Below are positions 31,668 to 42,770 of a stretch of DNA of 64,000 nucleotides, piece after piece. The DNA is from Ypsolopha sequella (lineage: Eukaryota; Arthropoda; Insecta; Lepidoptera; Ypsolophidae). How positions within the stretch are numbered: the stretch's first letter is position 1; every line of letters begins with the position of its first letter. The position numbers and the translations under genes were made by a program. The notes below the pieces were generated by a model, which saw nothing but the letters and a program-made list of their open reading frames with translations, was not told the origin of the DNA and ran no database searches. The stretch covers positions 10,019,977 to 10,083,976 of the forward strand of contig OW203989.1 in NCBI GenBank assembly GCA_934047225.1, given 5' to 3'.

Positions 31668-31994
31668 TTAAGAGCAGTTTCGCAACCGGATTGTGAAAAA
31701 CCCGCATTTTTCTAATTAATCGAAACAGAACACTTAAATTCAATATTCACTCAATAGTTATTCAACAAAACCTTATTACCTATGTATGTATTGTGTATGT
31801 TGCCATCGCAAAGTATCCATTGGTCTTTGTAAATTATAATACCAAAAATTTTTAATTAAAATAAATTTGAATTTCTGATTTACAGAAACCAATGAAAACT
31901 TTGCGATGGCAGCATACACAATACATAAGTAATATGGTTTTGTTGCATAACTATTGATTAATTAGAAACAATCCGGCTGCGTAGCCACTCTTAA
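31668..31994. repeat. TTAA-bounded MITE, copy 1
   Basis: TTAA at 31668-31671 and 31991-31994. Inverted ends are TTAAGAGCAGTTTCGCAACC and GGCTGCGTAGCCACTCTTAA, with ACAATCCGG/CCGGATTGT, CCTTATTACCTATGTA and CATTGGT segments in both arms. Partial copies are at 37115-37285, 53490-53607 and 61170-61442. The ends fit piggyBac-type targeting. It encodes no transposase. Confidence 0.8.
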
Positions 31995-32277
31995 CATTGC
32001 CACCAAAATTCATTACATCTCCGTATTGTGCGGCTGAAAGTAAAAAGCGTAAAAAGCTAGATTATACAAGTAGTAACCACTTCAAATCGCTTAACAGTGA
32101 CCGAATTAAGGCAAATTCTGCAATTCTTAAAGCAATTTTTGCGATTATGAAACGGTGATAATTATATTTAATGTTTACTACTGTAGAATAACACTAATAT
32201 ACCTAACTATATATTCAGAATCGAGCACTCTGCATGATAAGGCAACCTAGCGCCGGCTGACTAAATTTAAAATATAC
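31995..32277. other. AT-rich sequence with no identified feature
   Basis: No gene or repeat was recognised. Confidence 0.4.
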
Positions 32278-32690
32278 TTTTTTATATTTTTTCAATGCAT
32301 GTGCTCGTAAAGGCCCACTTTTTATGCATCAAAACCGAACAGAAAGTCGATTATTTTGCCCTAGGGATTTATTATTATTATTATTTTTTATTTATTTACA
32401 ATGGTTGGCTAACCTGCAGCTTTTCCTGTGTACCATAAATTTCATAGTTTTTTTCAACTGTTTAACGGCTCTGGATACAGTCCTTTTGAGCCAATTATAA
32501 TTTAAAGTTCACAAAATTATATTTGTTTTATTTCCTCACACTATGTATTGAAAAACGTATCATGATACACGGGCGTAAGACCAATACATTACTCGGTTAC
32601 GATTTAAACACTCGCTACGCTCGTGTTTTAAATCGTCCTCGTAATTTATTCCTTTGCGCCCTAGTAGCATAAACTACTATTATATCAATA
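32278..32690 (+). repeat. Dispersed repeat (TTTTTCAATGCA family), copy 2
   Basis: Colinear with 17398-17765. It carries about 45 bp more between the inverted TGTATTGAAAAACGT and the end at TAGCATAAACTACTAT. Confidence 0.65.
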
Positions 32691-32722
32691 GATGTCAGCG
32701 GTTTTCTAACTTCAAATATCTA

Positions 32723-32958
32723 TACAACGTGTAACAGAAATGTGTAACCATATTTGAAGAGCTTATTCAGTCAATGGTATAGAACAACTTTTACTATGGA
32801 GCCAATTCTGAAATATCAAAAACAGCGGCATTGCATTTTTCTATGAAACAGTAATTTTTTTCTTCGAGATACAGTGTTTGTTCCATAGTAAAAGTTGTTC
32901 TATACCATTGACTGAATAAGCTCTTCAAATATGGTTACACCTTTCTGTTACACGTTGT
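32723..32958. repeat. MITE, TACAACGTGTAACAG family, copy 2
   Basis: TACAACGTGTAACAGAAATG at the left and CTTTCTGTTACACGTTGT at the right are inverted. The arms match 29455-29723, with a shorter centre. Confidence 0.85.
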
Positions 32959-33430
32959 TTATGCCTTATAATACTTTTCTATTCGCCTGATGAGTCCAGT
33001 CCCGAGTGAATCACTATGGGGAGTCGAAATTTCATTTTATGAATTTCACCAAAATTGTTATTGATCCATGATACTGATCACTTACCAAGCCACCATTATG
33101 AAAAAGTCACCTAGTATAAAATTAGGGGGAGCCGAATATTCGTTTTATATTCGGTATTCTACCGAATGATCGGCTAAAGTGCCGAATGTTTGGCACTTTA
33201 GTTATCACTTATAAAAATAACATTTGGTTTAAGCACGTCACAGATACGCCAGATATAATTATTATAATGAGAAAAATATTTTTTTCTTATGTAAATTGAG
33301 AACGGAAGGTCAGTTTTGACATATAATATTTTTATACCATACTTTTGTTATTTAACATAATATTAATATGAATGTACGAATATTATTTCGAGCTTGAACA
33401 TTATTACTAAAACAGTCCACACAATAGTAC
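32959..33430. other. Unassigned sequence
   Basis: A CCTGATGAGTCC ... GTCGAAA stretch at 32986-33027 was tested as a hammerhead and rejected (no stem I). No gene was seen. Confidence 0.4.
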
Positions 33431-33591
33431 CTATTCTGAAGGTGTTAATTTTAGTTTTAGTGCTGTCAAAACCGAAAACTTTCCAGAGTAATTTAGCTTC
33501 TGTTTCAAACACTTACGGACTAATTTGCAATGAAGAAAATTTTCTTTTGACAGTACTAAAACTAAAATTTAAGCCCTCAAAATCGGCTTTA
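33431..33591. repeat. MITE, TAAAGCCGATTCTG family, copy 3
   Basis: CTATTCTGAAGGTGTTAATT at the left and CCCTCAAAATCGGCTTTAG at the right. The inner AGTGCTGTCAAAAC arms match copies 1 and 2, with the centre inverted relative to them. Confidence 0.7.
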
Positions 33592-34040
33592 GTATCTGAT
33601 ATATTTTACAGTCATCAATGCATATAATAAAAATAGTCGAACCCGGTGTGTCTGCACATTGAAGAAAAGTAATAAAAATAGAAAGGGGGTGACTAAAGAA
33701 GATCAATGGAATCAGCGATTTTTAGAATTATTTTCTCAATCTGTCTGTTTGTTTGTTCGCGCACATCTCAAATTGGGCAGAGTTAAATAAACGCGGGCGG
33801 AGCCGCGGGCAAAAGGCTAGTATATAATAAATAACATCAAGTATTATTCACATTTAACCCGTAAAGTGGCATAGATCGGGCCGGAAATCTATTGTAAATC
33901 AACGTTGATTGTCAATATTGGCCATTTCATGGAAAATGACTTAATTTCTTACCATTGGTCCATGGGAATATCTGTGCGACGGCCGCGAAACGGCCCAGCC
34001 GTACTTTTTGACTATAAGGATTAGATAGAGGTTTGTAGAG
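33592..34040. other. Unassigned sequence
   Basis: ACGCGGGCGGAGCCGCGGGC near 33790 is a short GC-rich motif resembling ends of insect dispersed repeats. I could not place it in a family. Confidence 0.35.
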
Positions 34041-34449
34041 TTAAGGGTCGGTGTTCCGAGGTTCGGGGTTCGGGGTTATGGCTTTTTAAGACGGTAAAAA
34101 TTAAAATTTCTGAACAAAATAAATACCACTTGTTACCTTACAAGATTAAGTGCAGGTTCATTAAAAAAATCACGGCAATAATGTATAGTAACTTCAGAAA
34201 AAAAACAGGAATTTCAAGAAAATCTCTTGAATAGCATTGCAGCGCTACGGGTGTAACCTGAACTTGTCATCCTGTCTTTTTTTTCTGAAGTTACTATACA
34301 TTAGTGCCAAGATTTTTTTTAATGAACCTGTACTTCATCTTGTAAGGTAATAAGTGGTATTTATTTTGTTCAGAAATTAATATTTTACTATCTTAAAAAG
34401 CCATAACCCCGAACCCTGTTTTGCCCAATCTCGGAACTCCGACTCTTAA
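34041..34449. repeat. TTAA-bounded inverted-repeat element, about 150-bp arms
   Basis: TTAA at 34041-34044 and 34446-34449. Inverted ends are TTAAGGGTCGGTGTTCCGAG and CTCGGAACTCCGACTCTTAA. Arms include GGTTATGGCTTTTTAAGA, AAATACCACTTGTTACCTTA and GTATAGTAACTTCAGAAAAA with their complements. It is non-coding. Confidence 0.8.
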
Positions 34450-34647
34450 TAGGGGCTTAGATCTACATGAGATCTGATAACTTTTTAACAGTGAAAGCGT
34501 TATGTTACGAGCTTGTGAGTCTTGGCTTGGCAACCTAGTTTACATGAAACGTTTTTTGTGGGATTGATAATGAGATTAATGGTTATATGACCAATGCTTA
34601 AACCACAAAACACAGAAACCTCCTTACAACCAAGGATGTTGATTTTT

Positions 34648-34903
34648 AGGGTTCCGCACCCAAAGGGTAACGTTTGTCTGTTCGTCTGTCACCAGGCTGT
34701 ATCTCATGAACCGTGATAGTCAGACAGTTGAAATTTTAACAGATGATGTATTTCTGTTGCCGCTATAACAACAAATACTAAAAAATAGAATAAAATAAAT
34801 ATTTAAGGGGGCTCCCATACAACGGATTTGTTTTTTTGCCGTTTTTATAGATAATGGTACGGAACCCTTCGTGCGCGAGTTCGACTCGCACTTGGCCGGT
34901 TTT
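34648..34903 (+). repeat. Dispersed repeat, GTTCC...CTTGGCCGG family, typical copy
   Basis: AGGGTTCCGCACCCAAAGGG, CACCAGGCTGTATCTCATGA, AACAGATGATGTATTTCTGT and GGCTCCCATACAACG lead to TGCGCGAGTTCGACTCGCAC followed by TTGGCCGG. It is the most complete member here and defines the family. The minus-strand open frame is incidental. Confidence 0.8.
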
Positions 34904-34919
34904 CTTTTCATACAATGGT

Positions 34920-35300
34920 GATTACCGCGGGTGATGGAAAGTGTCGCTAAGACCTAGGATGAAGGGTGCTTGCCAAGGAACTGGGAGAGTGACAGCAGGT
35001 TAAGCAGTCTCTCCAGGGACTTCCGCAAAAATCTACGGAATATGGTAACGGACGAATGGCTGATTCTATGCAACTGCTTGTAACCATTCTCCCGGTACGG
35101 CTACTTATGATGTCATGCAGGAACATGACGAGTTGTTTGGCGGCATGACTTCGTCATGAGGGTGGTGAAAAGCCATGGCCGAAGCCTACCACCAGGAAAG
35201 AGGTGCCTAAGTCGTCTCTGCAGACGGGGCTAAGAGACGATGCCCTTATAACCCTCAATACTACAGATACATATATATATATGTATATAGTTTTTTTTCA
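34920..35300. other. GC-richer unassigned segment, possible element fragment
   Basis: It starts near GGTGATGGAAAGTGTCGC and resembles 27925-27990 at its start. It ends before an ATATATATATGTATATA run. No reading frame with a recognisable domain was found. Confidence 0.35.
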
Positions 35301-36684
35301 GTGCGCATTGCCGCCAAACCCTAACCGGCCAGTAACTTCTGCATAAATTATGCGTTCCACTCTTTGGTTAAATGACGCTAATCTATCAGAAGCACGAACG
35401 CGGACCAATCAGAAGAGAGAAAGCACAAATTCCGATGGGAATAAAATTTACTTTGGCTTCCGCTATCCTCTAAAGCCAATTGTCGCTTTTCGAAAAGGTG
35501 TGATGAAAAACAAGTTTCGCTTTTCATATGAGTACATATCGCCGCCAAAATAAACGTAGTTCATTATTGAGAAAACAGTTGCTACCGATGAGAATTTAAA
35601 ATACAAAAAGTCAACTTTATTCATAGATTTATTCAGTTGACATTATTATTCTGGTTGCAATTCTGAATTTTTGACACATGCGACAATTTGCGAAAGCCGA
35701 AAGCGGGTGATTCTTAGATGCTCTTTGTACAAAAAAGGTATCAAGTTTTTAAAATGAAAACTTTTTGCCCGGATGTTTTACATGTCTTTAAAGAGTTATA
35801 GTTAGTAGTTTTATCGTTACTCGGTATTTATCACGCGATAAACAAAGTCATAAATATGAAGTGTGTGAAAAATGTTGCCAAAATAGCCGCCCAGGACGGC
35901 GATAATGACGCGTGCGCAAAAATTTCGAGAGCACAAAAATCAATTACTGTAGAAAATTCCTTGTAAATCTGCGGTAGCATTTGCTTTTTTTTCGCTCTTA
36001 CCAGAATCGCCGTCTTGGACGTGGGGTAAACAAGATTCGGGGTCAACCCGTACAATTGATTCACCGAGACTTGCGAAATGACCGGTAAGGCACAGACACA
36101 GACAGGCAGACGAATAATCTTGAGAGATGCACTTCAATGCTGTGGTGTTAGTCGGTACAGTAGACCTACCATGAGTTTTGTACTCGACAAAAGTTAGCGA
36201 CGGCGATAAAAAAAATATTTGAAAAAATTCTGGTCCCTGTCGTAAACTGCTAGGGGCGCTGGGTAATTTCTTACATAAATATTTTATGCAGTCGCTAACG
36301 AATATCGAGTGCAAAACTCATGTTCCTTGCTGATACAGATATTCTATTCTATCTTACTAATATACTAAACTGTGTTTAACACAGTTTTCATGAGATCGTT
36401 TTTCAGGGCTATGATTTTTCAGAATTTTATGTTTTTTCGTTCACCGGTCTAGTGGGTTTAGATCACATCGATACATTCGGTACCAAGTACCATCGTTCAG
36501 TAAATAATTATTTTAAAACTTTTTAGTGGAGGACATTACATTTGAAGTCGGATGCTATTTTTTTTTGTTGTTAAAGGTTAATTCGTTTTACATTTTTGAG
36601 TGTTGACGATTAAAATTGTGAATTATATGGGTATTTCTTGTAAACGCACTGTCGATATAAAACGAAGGTCATATTTTCAAGTAC
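35301..36684. other. Unassigned sequence, no confirmed gene
   Basis: Overlapping minus-strand frames at 35831-36064 and 35940-36314 (the latter 124 codons) show no recognisable domain, and both cannot be real. No repeat was identified. Confidence 0.4.
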
Positions 36685-37065
36685 TGCCCTGTAATCAGCA
36701 CTCTAACATAAACCGATTGCCGCAATCTCAAGTTAGGTGCTGCCATCAACGATATAACGTTGGCTGCCATCCGTTGAGGAGCTCTATGGTGGGAAGCCAG
36801 AATCTAAGGTAGGTGGGTATTTTGATAATTTCGAAGTAATACCTGCAATCAGCACCCTAAGACAGTGATTGCCGCAATCTCGAGTTATGAGCTCTTATAT
36901 CCATTGAGGAGTTATATGGTAATGAGGCTAGGATCAAATATCAGGTGCAGCAATTACAATTTCCAAGTAATATCCTGCAATTAACCATCCTAGTTCAAAG
37001 CAATTGTCTCAATCTCGAGTGTTATGCTGTAATTTTATGAGGAATTCCACTGTCTATCTCTGAAG
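36685..37065 (+). repeat. Degenerate tandem repeat, three units of about 130-155 bp
   Basis: A pattern (C/T)TG(T/C)AATCAGCAC(T/C)CTAA then TGCCGCAATCTC(A/G)AGTTA then GAGGAG(C/T)T recurs at about 36690, 36845 and 36975, with growing divergence. It is ancient and non-coding. Confidence 0.6.
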
Positions 37066-37114
37066 ACCTTTATCAGATCATGGCCAATTTTTTAAATTCA
37101 ACATTTTTGAAGTT

Positions 37115-37285
37115 CTAGTTTACGGAAACCAATGGAAACTTTGCGATGGCAACATACACAATACATAGGTAATAAGGTTTTGTTGAATAACTATTAAGTG
37201 AATTTTGAATGTATGTGTTCTATTTCGATTAATTAGAAAAAAGCGGGGTTTTCACAATCCGGCTGCGAAACCGCTCTCAAACATC
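37115..37285 (-). repeat. Half copy of the TTAA-bounded MITE
   Basis: AAACTTTGCGATGGCAACAT, AATAAGGTTTTGTTGAATAA and CACAATCCGGCTGCGAAACC match the right half of 31668-31994. The terminal TTAA is lost. Confidence 0.7.
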
Positions 37286-37536
37286 TTCCCAGTTTCTTTG
37301 TTTTTATCAGATTTTATCCAGGACTTTTGTGCTTGGTTATTTCAGTTTTATATTTTGCAAATAGCTTACAAAATAGTACATGATTGGATGATTGGATGAA
37401 CGGACAGTATGACTACTAGATTACGCAAATAATAAATAAATTGTTTAACTCAACACACGTAAGGTGCGTGACTCATATTACAATAGTCACGGATAACTTG
37501 TTGAGAAGATGGCGTTCCTTTGACAAGGTAAACATG

Positions 37537-37800
37537 TATAAGGTCTTCCAATTTAAATGGAAAGTAATTTAGGAGGTGATTCAGTATCGTTAATACATCA
37601 CATTCCACTGCAAAGTACTTTTTTACGCGAACTTTTTTTTTCACTTGTCCATACAAACCGAGTCAGCTGATCGAACCACTTTGTACTGAGAAGTGAAAAA
37701 AAGTTCGCGTAAAAAAAAGTACTTTGCAGTGGAATGTGATGTATTAACGATACTGAATCACCTCCTAAATTACTTTCCACTTAAATTGAAAGACCTTATA
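37537..37800. repeat. Foldback MITE, TATAAGGTC family, about 110-bp near-perfect arms
   Basis: Inverted ends are TATAAGGTCTTCCAATTTAA and TTAAATTGAAAGACCTTATA. The arms run through GGAGGTGATTCAGTATCGTT, CATTCCACTGCAAAGTACTT and ACGCGAACTTTTTTTTTCAC. A diverged relative is at 40195-40400. Open frames are shadows of the palindrome. Confidence 0.85.
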
Positions 37801-37822
37801 TATATTTTTAATTTTTATATAT

Positions 37823-37930
37823 CGTTACGAAATGAATTCCCGAGGGGGTATCAGAGGTGTTCCCGAGTGTGAACTGTGAAATGCAAGTCACAGTCAACAC
37901 TCGGTACACCCGCGTTTGACCAACGATTAT
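37823..37930 (+). repeat. Repeat with GGTGTTCC...GGTACACC hairpin, short copy
   Basis: ATCGTTACGAAATGAATTCC, ATCAGAGGTGTTCC and CACTCGGTACACCCGCGTTT match the left half of 46893-47055. Confidence 0.65.
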
Positions 37931-38569
37931 TAGGTATGGTAAACATGGGTAAACATAAATAATACTGTCTGATTTGTCTTTTTCAAATTAGTGTAAAGCT
38001 AAGGTTGCAGTTGCACTACAAATGGAGAAAGTTATTTAATTTATTAAAAATTTCAAATTAAATAATTATTCTCAGTAAAAAACTTGAATAATCTCACTAA
38101 GAACAAATATCTTTATTGTAATAATCTTTTATTATACAGTTAGATGTTAACTGCATGTATAAACTTTATTCATTATAAAACAATCGATTTGATTTTGTAA
38201 TATAATAAAATATTTACTTTTGTGACTCCCAAGGACGTACCCAAGGGGGTTCAGACGGTACTGACCCCCCCGTAAATGTTATAGATACAACAAAGGACAG
38301 AACCTCTAAATACAGCGCAAAAAATTCCTTTCTGTTTGTGACATTTCCTAAATAGTTTGTGAAAATTTATTTAATATTAACACTTCCTATTGACTTAACC
38401 ATACATAGAGATTCACTTTCATACATACATATATTCTGAAACAACTTTAATTAATTATATTTTTATTATTTTTTTGTAATTTTTTGTTAGATGTAATTTG
38501 TTACTTGCTCTTTTAGCACTCATAATTGTAAGATTCTTTAATGTTTCTGGGTAGAGCCAAATCTGTTTT
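37931..38569. other. AT-rich sequence with no identified feature
   Basis: A CCCAAGGGGGTTCAGACGGT motif near 38238 resembles the ends of MITEs seen at 52290 and 58790. No gene was seen. Confidence 0.4.
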
Positions 38570-38730
38570 CACCTTTCCATACTAGACCAGTCAGCTGAAC
38601 GGGGCAATTTGTATGAGAGGAAGAGAAAAAAAGTTGCAAATTTCGCTTAGCTCCCATACAAACAGTTGTTCATATAGACTAGTACTACCTATGTTTTGAG
38701 TGTCGCCAGCTAATATTATTTCACCTTATT
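38570..38730. repeat. Half copy of the TATAAGGTTAAATAATATTAG MITE
   Basis: TCCCATACAAACAGTTGTTC, ATATAGACTAGTACTACCTA and TGTTTTGAGTGTCGCCAGCT match the right arm of 39712-39978. Confidence 0.7.
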
Positions 38731-39067
38731 GTATATGTTTCCCTTCTCCCTCACACCGCACTCCGACCCATATCTCATCAAGAGGTGCAAGATGGCGAGA
38801 TATTCAAAAAGCGCGGAATTTGTGAAATTATTTCAGATAAAAACTGTTGTCCATGAAACGGTAACTATTTATTTATTTATAGAAAAGTTTATTAACTTAT
38901 TCTCATTTACATGAACGATGTCTGTATTTCTCTCTTTTTTTTTTGGTGCAGTATAGATATAAATAATACAACTTGTTAAACTTTACGTAAGAACGATATC
39001 CTGACAGCTATTATGATTGTGTTTCATCAAATTTTGCTTTTTGGGCTGTATAGAGATGTAGTTAGAT
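38731..39067. other. Unassigned sequence
   Basis: No gene or repeat was recognised between the MITE half copy and the RTE insertion. Confidence 0.4.
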
Positions 39068-39434
39068 CCATCCATCCATCAGCCTAGTTCGTCCACTGCT
39101 GGACATAAGCCTTTCCACGACTTTGCCACTCCCGGCGGTCATTCTGGAAGAATTGCCTATACTCACACACGCTTGGCAGGCGGGTTGGTGAGCGCGGTGC
39201 CGGAAACCTCGCACCAGTGACGCCGCTGCCCGTCACCAGTCTGTTCCATATAAGGCCCGGCTATTCGAGATTGATATAGCGCAATCCATCGGTCCCAGGC
39301 ATGGTGAGCCTCCTGGTTTTTTGCCTGTGAGCTGTCCTCTTACTCTCCCCCGAATTACCTCGAGGGGGTCTTCAAGTAAGATGGTGGTACCTCCACAGTC
39401 GAGCCCGGCATCAGCTCTACCACCTAATACGTCC
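39068..39434 (-). pseudogene. RTE-clade LINE 3' end, 5'-truncated insertion, copy 1
   Basis: The minus strand ends with a reading like REWQSRGKAYVQQWTN, the conserved C-terminal signature (AYVQQWT) of RTE-type ORFs, then GGCTGATGGATGGATGG. Flanking direct repeats GTAGTTAGAT at 39058-39067 and 39435-39444 mark the insertion. About 85-90% similar by eye to 52565-52892. It is non-functional. Confidence 0.75.
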
Positions 39435-39711
39435 GTAGTTAGATGTAGCTAGACAATACTTATGAAAAAAAATGTAGAAAATAAACTGTTGACTTCACAT
39501 TCAGTTTTTACCTTTTGCATGAAACTTGAGAAAAATCCAGGCGTGAAGAAACGTAAATGAATGTAGAATTTCGAGTGGAAGTAAAAACACAAACTCATTT
39601 ATTTCGATTCGTCACAATTAACATTTTCAGTGCTTTGATTAAATGCAAGTGCGCTGTTCTTTTAATTTTTGTTTGCTAAAAATAATGGATGTAGAGAAAA
39701 ATCACTTTAAA

Positions 39712-39978
39712 TATAAGGTTAAATAATATTAGTTGGCGAAACTCAAAACATAGGTAGTACTAGTCTATATGAACAACTGTTTGTATTGGAGCTAAGCGAA
39801 ATTCGCAACTTTTTTCTCTTCCTCCCATACAAATTGCTCCGATCAGCTGACTGGTCTAGTATGGAAAGGTGAAAACAAATTTTAAGAATTTCGTTTAGCT
39901 CCCATACAAACAATTGTTCATATAGACTAGTATTACCTATGTTTTGAGTTTCGCCAACTAATATTATTTAACCTTATA
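39712..39978. repeat. MITE, TATAAGGTTAAATAATATTAG family
   Basis: Inverted ends are TATAAGGTTAAATAATATTA and TAATATTATTTAACCTTATA. Arms share CTCAAAACATAGGTAGTACT and GAACAACTGTTTGTATTGGA-type segments. Confidence 0.85.
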
Positions 39979-40057
39979 TATTCACTCGTAAGTCGTAGGT
40001 AAGTAGACACTTCGTGAAATTAGTGTAAATACTATAATTAAATTAATTAATGATTGT

Positions 40058-40135
40058 AGCAGATGGAAATCTATAGCCTCTGCCTAGCCCTCTGGGAAAC
40101 AGGCGTGAGTATGTATGTATGTAAATGAATGAATG
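40058..40135 (+). repeat. LINE 3' tail fragment
   Basis: AGATGGAAATCTATAGCCTC through GTGAGTATGTATGTATG matches the end of 4950-5155. Confidence 0.6.
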
Positions 40136-40162
40136 ACTGAATTTATTACTGCTTAGTACATA

Positions 40163-40400
40163 ATGAAATATATTCAAACCAAAGTGAAAAAAAATCAGGT
40201 GGTGATTCAGTATTCATTATGGATCACATACCAAAAAAAAAAGATTTTATTTCCGCGGACTTTTTTTTTCACCACTTTGTACTGGAAACTGAAAAATAAA
40301 CTTAACCAAAAAGTTTTATTTCTACTGCAATGTGCTCCGTCAACGATACATGATCTACCCTACAATTATTTTCACTTATTATGGTAGGACCTTTTATATA
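40163..40400. repeat. Diverged TATAAGGTC-family foldback element
   Basis: AGGTGGTGATTCAGTATTCA, CCACTTTGTACTGG and TAGGACCTTTTATATA parallel 37537-37800. The arms have lost most pairing. The open frame is incidental. Confidence 0.5.
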
Positions 40401-40787
40401 TTATGATATTACTTAAGGTTTAATTAACTTATAATTTGTATCATGTCGTTGTAGCACTATAACATAACATAACCAAACAAAAAAAAGTTACTGAATGTTA
40501 CCGAGTAAATGGGAAAGCGTGAAAAAAGTTTCACGCCATATTTTGTAAAGCTTCAGCTTAACTCAATCAAATTCCTCAAAGGTGTTTTTAAACATAATTG
40601 TATCTAAGATATATGAATACTAGCCTAGAAATCAATGATCATAAACGAAACGATAAGTGGATGCAAGCCTCAGAGATACAGCGCCTATTATATCCTTCCT
40701 GCGCTCACACGCAAACCGCGTTTGCCAATGTTCGAGAGAGCAAGTATGATGGAAAGACAGGGTATCGATGACGCGTGCTAGACCTGC

Positions 40788-40890
40788 GGGCCTATTGTGT
40801 ATCTCTAGTTGCCTTCTGGACTGGGTGTCTATCATCAAAAACATAGATATACTATCGAATTCCGATGTCCTAAGGATATCTTTACCCTCT
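40788..40890. repeat. MITE, GCGGGCCTATTATGTATC family, left-end fragment
   Basis: GCGGGCCTATTGTGTATCTC then GGGTGTCTATCATCAAAAAC, identical in order to the left half of 53987-54219. Confidence 0.7.
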
Positions 40891-40935
40891 GGTCCTTAAA
40901 AAACATTTAGATCCGGTCTTTAGAATGTGTATGTC

Positions 40936-41182
40936 GTGGCCATATCGTAGAATTGACCATTTCATGATCTGGTTGGCCAGATCGTAAAGTATGAAATCAA
41001 AAATCTTTCACCAAAACTAAAAAATAGGTGCGACGACGAGCGAAGCGAGGAGGAGCGTGTTAGGTTTACATGTAAATAAATTTCGAGCGAAGCGGAGCGG
41101 AGCGAGGCGACCCTCCCAATTTTAACATAAATACGATATGGCCAACTAGACCATGAAATGGTCAATTCTACGATATGGCCAC
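40936..41182. repeat. MITE, GTGGCCATATCGTAGAATTG family
   Basis: Long inverted ends GTGGCCATATCGTAGAATTG and CAATTCTACGATATGGCCAC surround a purine-rich GAGCGAAGCGAGGAGGAGCG block. The interior recurs reversed at 60505-60660 without its ends. Confidence 0.85.
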
Positions 41183-41749
41183 ATGTACAAAGTAGATGTT
41201 CGTTATTTTCAAGGGCTGACTGCAAAAATATGACCATTTGAGGCAATTATTCGTACCTTGCATCGTACGTGTCGTATGAAGAGTTAGATCTTTTATGGAC
41301 AACACTGAAACAGTTTTTTATGAAGGCTTTTGCGATTGAATGAATACAATGCTGATAGCTAATGATATTCATGCTGGGTGACTGCGTGCGCGCCGGCCTG
41401 CATAATGTGGCGTCACGTGTGAGCATGTGTGTTATAGAACTCTGGTTGTTTATTAAGTTTTTTGCTTTTAAGAGATGAAAGATAACATCTGATGAAATTA
41501 TCGATATATTCGTAGCAATAACGAAAACACTATGCTATTATGAACAAGAATTTTGCCTCTAAGATTTATAACGAGGGTTCCTTATTCCTTATCTCATCTT
41601 ATATTACTTGAAAAATATATTTCGTCATATTATTTTACAACCAAAACCATCTTTATTGTAATTTTGAAACCATATACATTTGAAACTGATTTTTATGTTC
41701 CGAAAATATTACAATAATTTCTTAACCGCATTATTTTCTTCTATTTTTA
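41183..41749. other. Unassigned sequence
   Basis: No gene or repeat was recognised. Confidence 0.4.
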
Positions 41750-42004
41750 ACGTAATTGCCTATTAGCATAATTTTTTTCGAATTTTTATAGGGATGTCCC
41801 CTATAAAATTTTTTTTTTTTTGTATTTCTTCGTAGTTAAATCGGAATTTAAGCAAGAAAATACAGCATAACATTGTTTTTTTATAATAATTGCCCATAAG
41901 CATATTTATAATTTTTATAATTTTTTGGGGAAATTAATTTTTTTGTGGTTTTTCGTAGTTCACTCGGAATTTAAGTAAGAAAATGCAGCATAATATTTTT
42001 ATAA
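41750..42004 (+). repeat. Diverged direct repeat, two units of about 120-135 bp
   Basis: TTCGTAGTTAAATCGGAATT...CAGCATAACAT at 41828-41873 recurs as TTCGTAGTTCACTCGGAATT...CAGCATAATAT at 41952-41998. Each is preceded by ATAATTGCC(T/C)AT(A/T)AGCAT. Confidence 0.65.
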
Positions 42005-42589
42005 TCAGCTCTTTGATTATTACAATTTGATACACATGGGGTGTTTAATTACAAGATATATAGCTATTTTTAATTGTTTTTACTTCTTTTTAAATTTTTA
42101 TTAGTATTTGAAATTTCCGATCGCTAGATAATTATAGTTTCCCCGAAATTTTGCGTCCCCTATAATCAAAAATGTTGTCATATTTTTCGGTACACTAGTT
42201 TCGGAAATAAGAGGGGACATATTTACAGCACAAATTACAAATTTTACCATCAAATATTTAATACATCATATAATAGAATTTGTAGGGAAAAAAAGTAGCG
42301 GGTTGGGTCAGAGATACCGTAAAATTAAGTAAGTGGATACTTAAAATGCCGCCTCTTTACGCTCCTGCATTTGTCCTGGGCCCCGGCACTATCATTGTAA
42401 GTGGAAAAATAAACAAAGATAATATTTTTACCTTCCATGACGTCATTTATTTTAAAAAGAGGTCATACCTCCATTTAGGTTGTAAATTTCCTGGCACGAT
42501 TCTTTTATTATTTTTACTAAACTTCAAAAGTTTATAAGAACTATAGTGTGTTATAGTGAGGAGACATGTACTAGATTTTGAAAAACACC
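42005..42589. other. AT-rich sequence preceding the LINE
   Basis: The frame at 42346-42537 has no recognisable domain. No repeat was identified. Confidence 0.4.
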
Positions 42590-42770
42590 GATATCGATAA
42601 TGGCTCATGAAATCGAGTACGTACATATCTTTAACATTACTTTTGAGGTACTTTGTGATATTACGTTTTATAAGTACATACTTAATTATAGTTCTGGTAA
42701 ATTAGCTAAATTTTTGCACGAAATTTCGAAGCATATAAATTGGTAAGTACCAATAATCGACAATAATCGA

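Noticed and set aside
32986..33027. Canonical-looking hammerhead core CTGATGA ... GTCGAAA
   Set aside because: The intervening stem pairs poorly next to the core, and no complementary stem I flanks the motif. It lacks the three-way architecture seen in the other loci.
35940..36314. 124-codon minus-strand open frame
   Set aside because: It overlaps another frame on the same strand, has no domain I recognise and starts in AT-rich DNA. There is insufficient support for a gene.
37450..37780. Two overlapping minus-strand open frames
   Set aside because: They are generated by the long arms of the foldback element at 37537-37800.
39400..39425. CTGATGCCGGGC on the minus strand, resembling the ribozyme-like core
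   Set aside because: It is part of the RTE coding remnant, also at 52876-52888, with no following hairpin plus CGAAA and no stem I.
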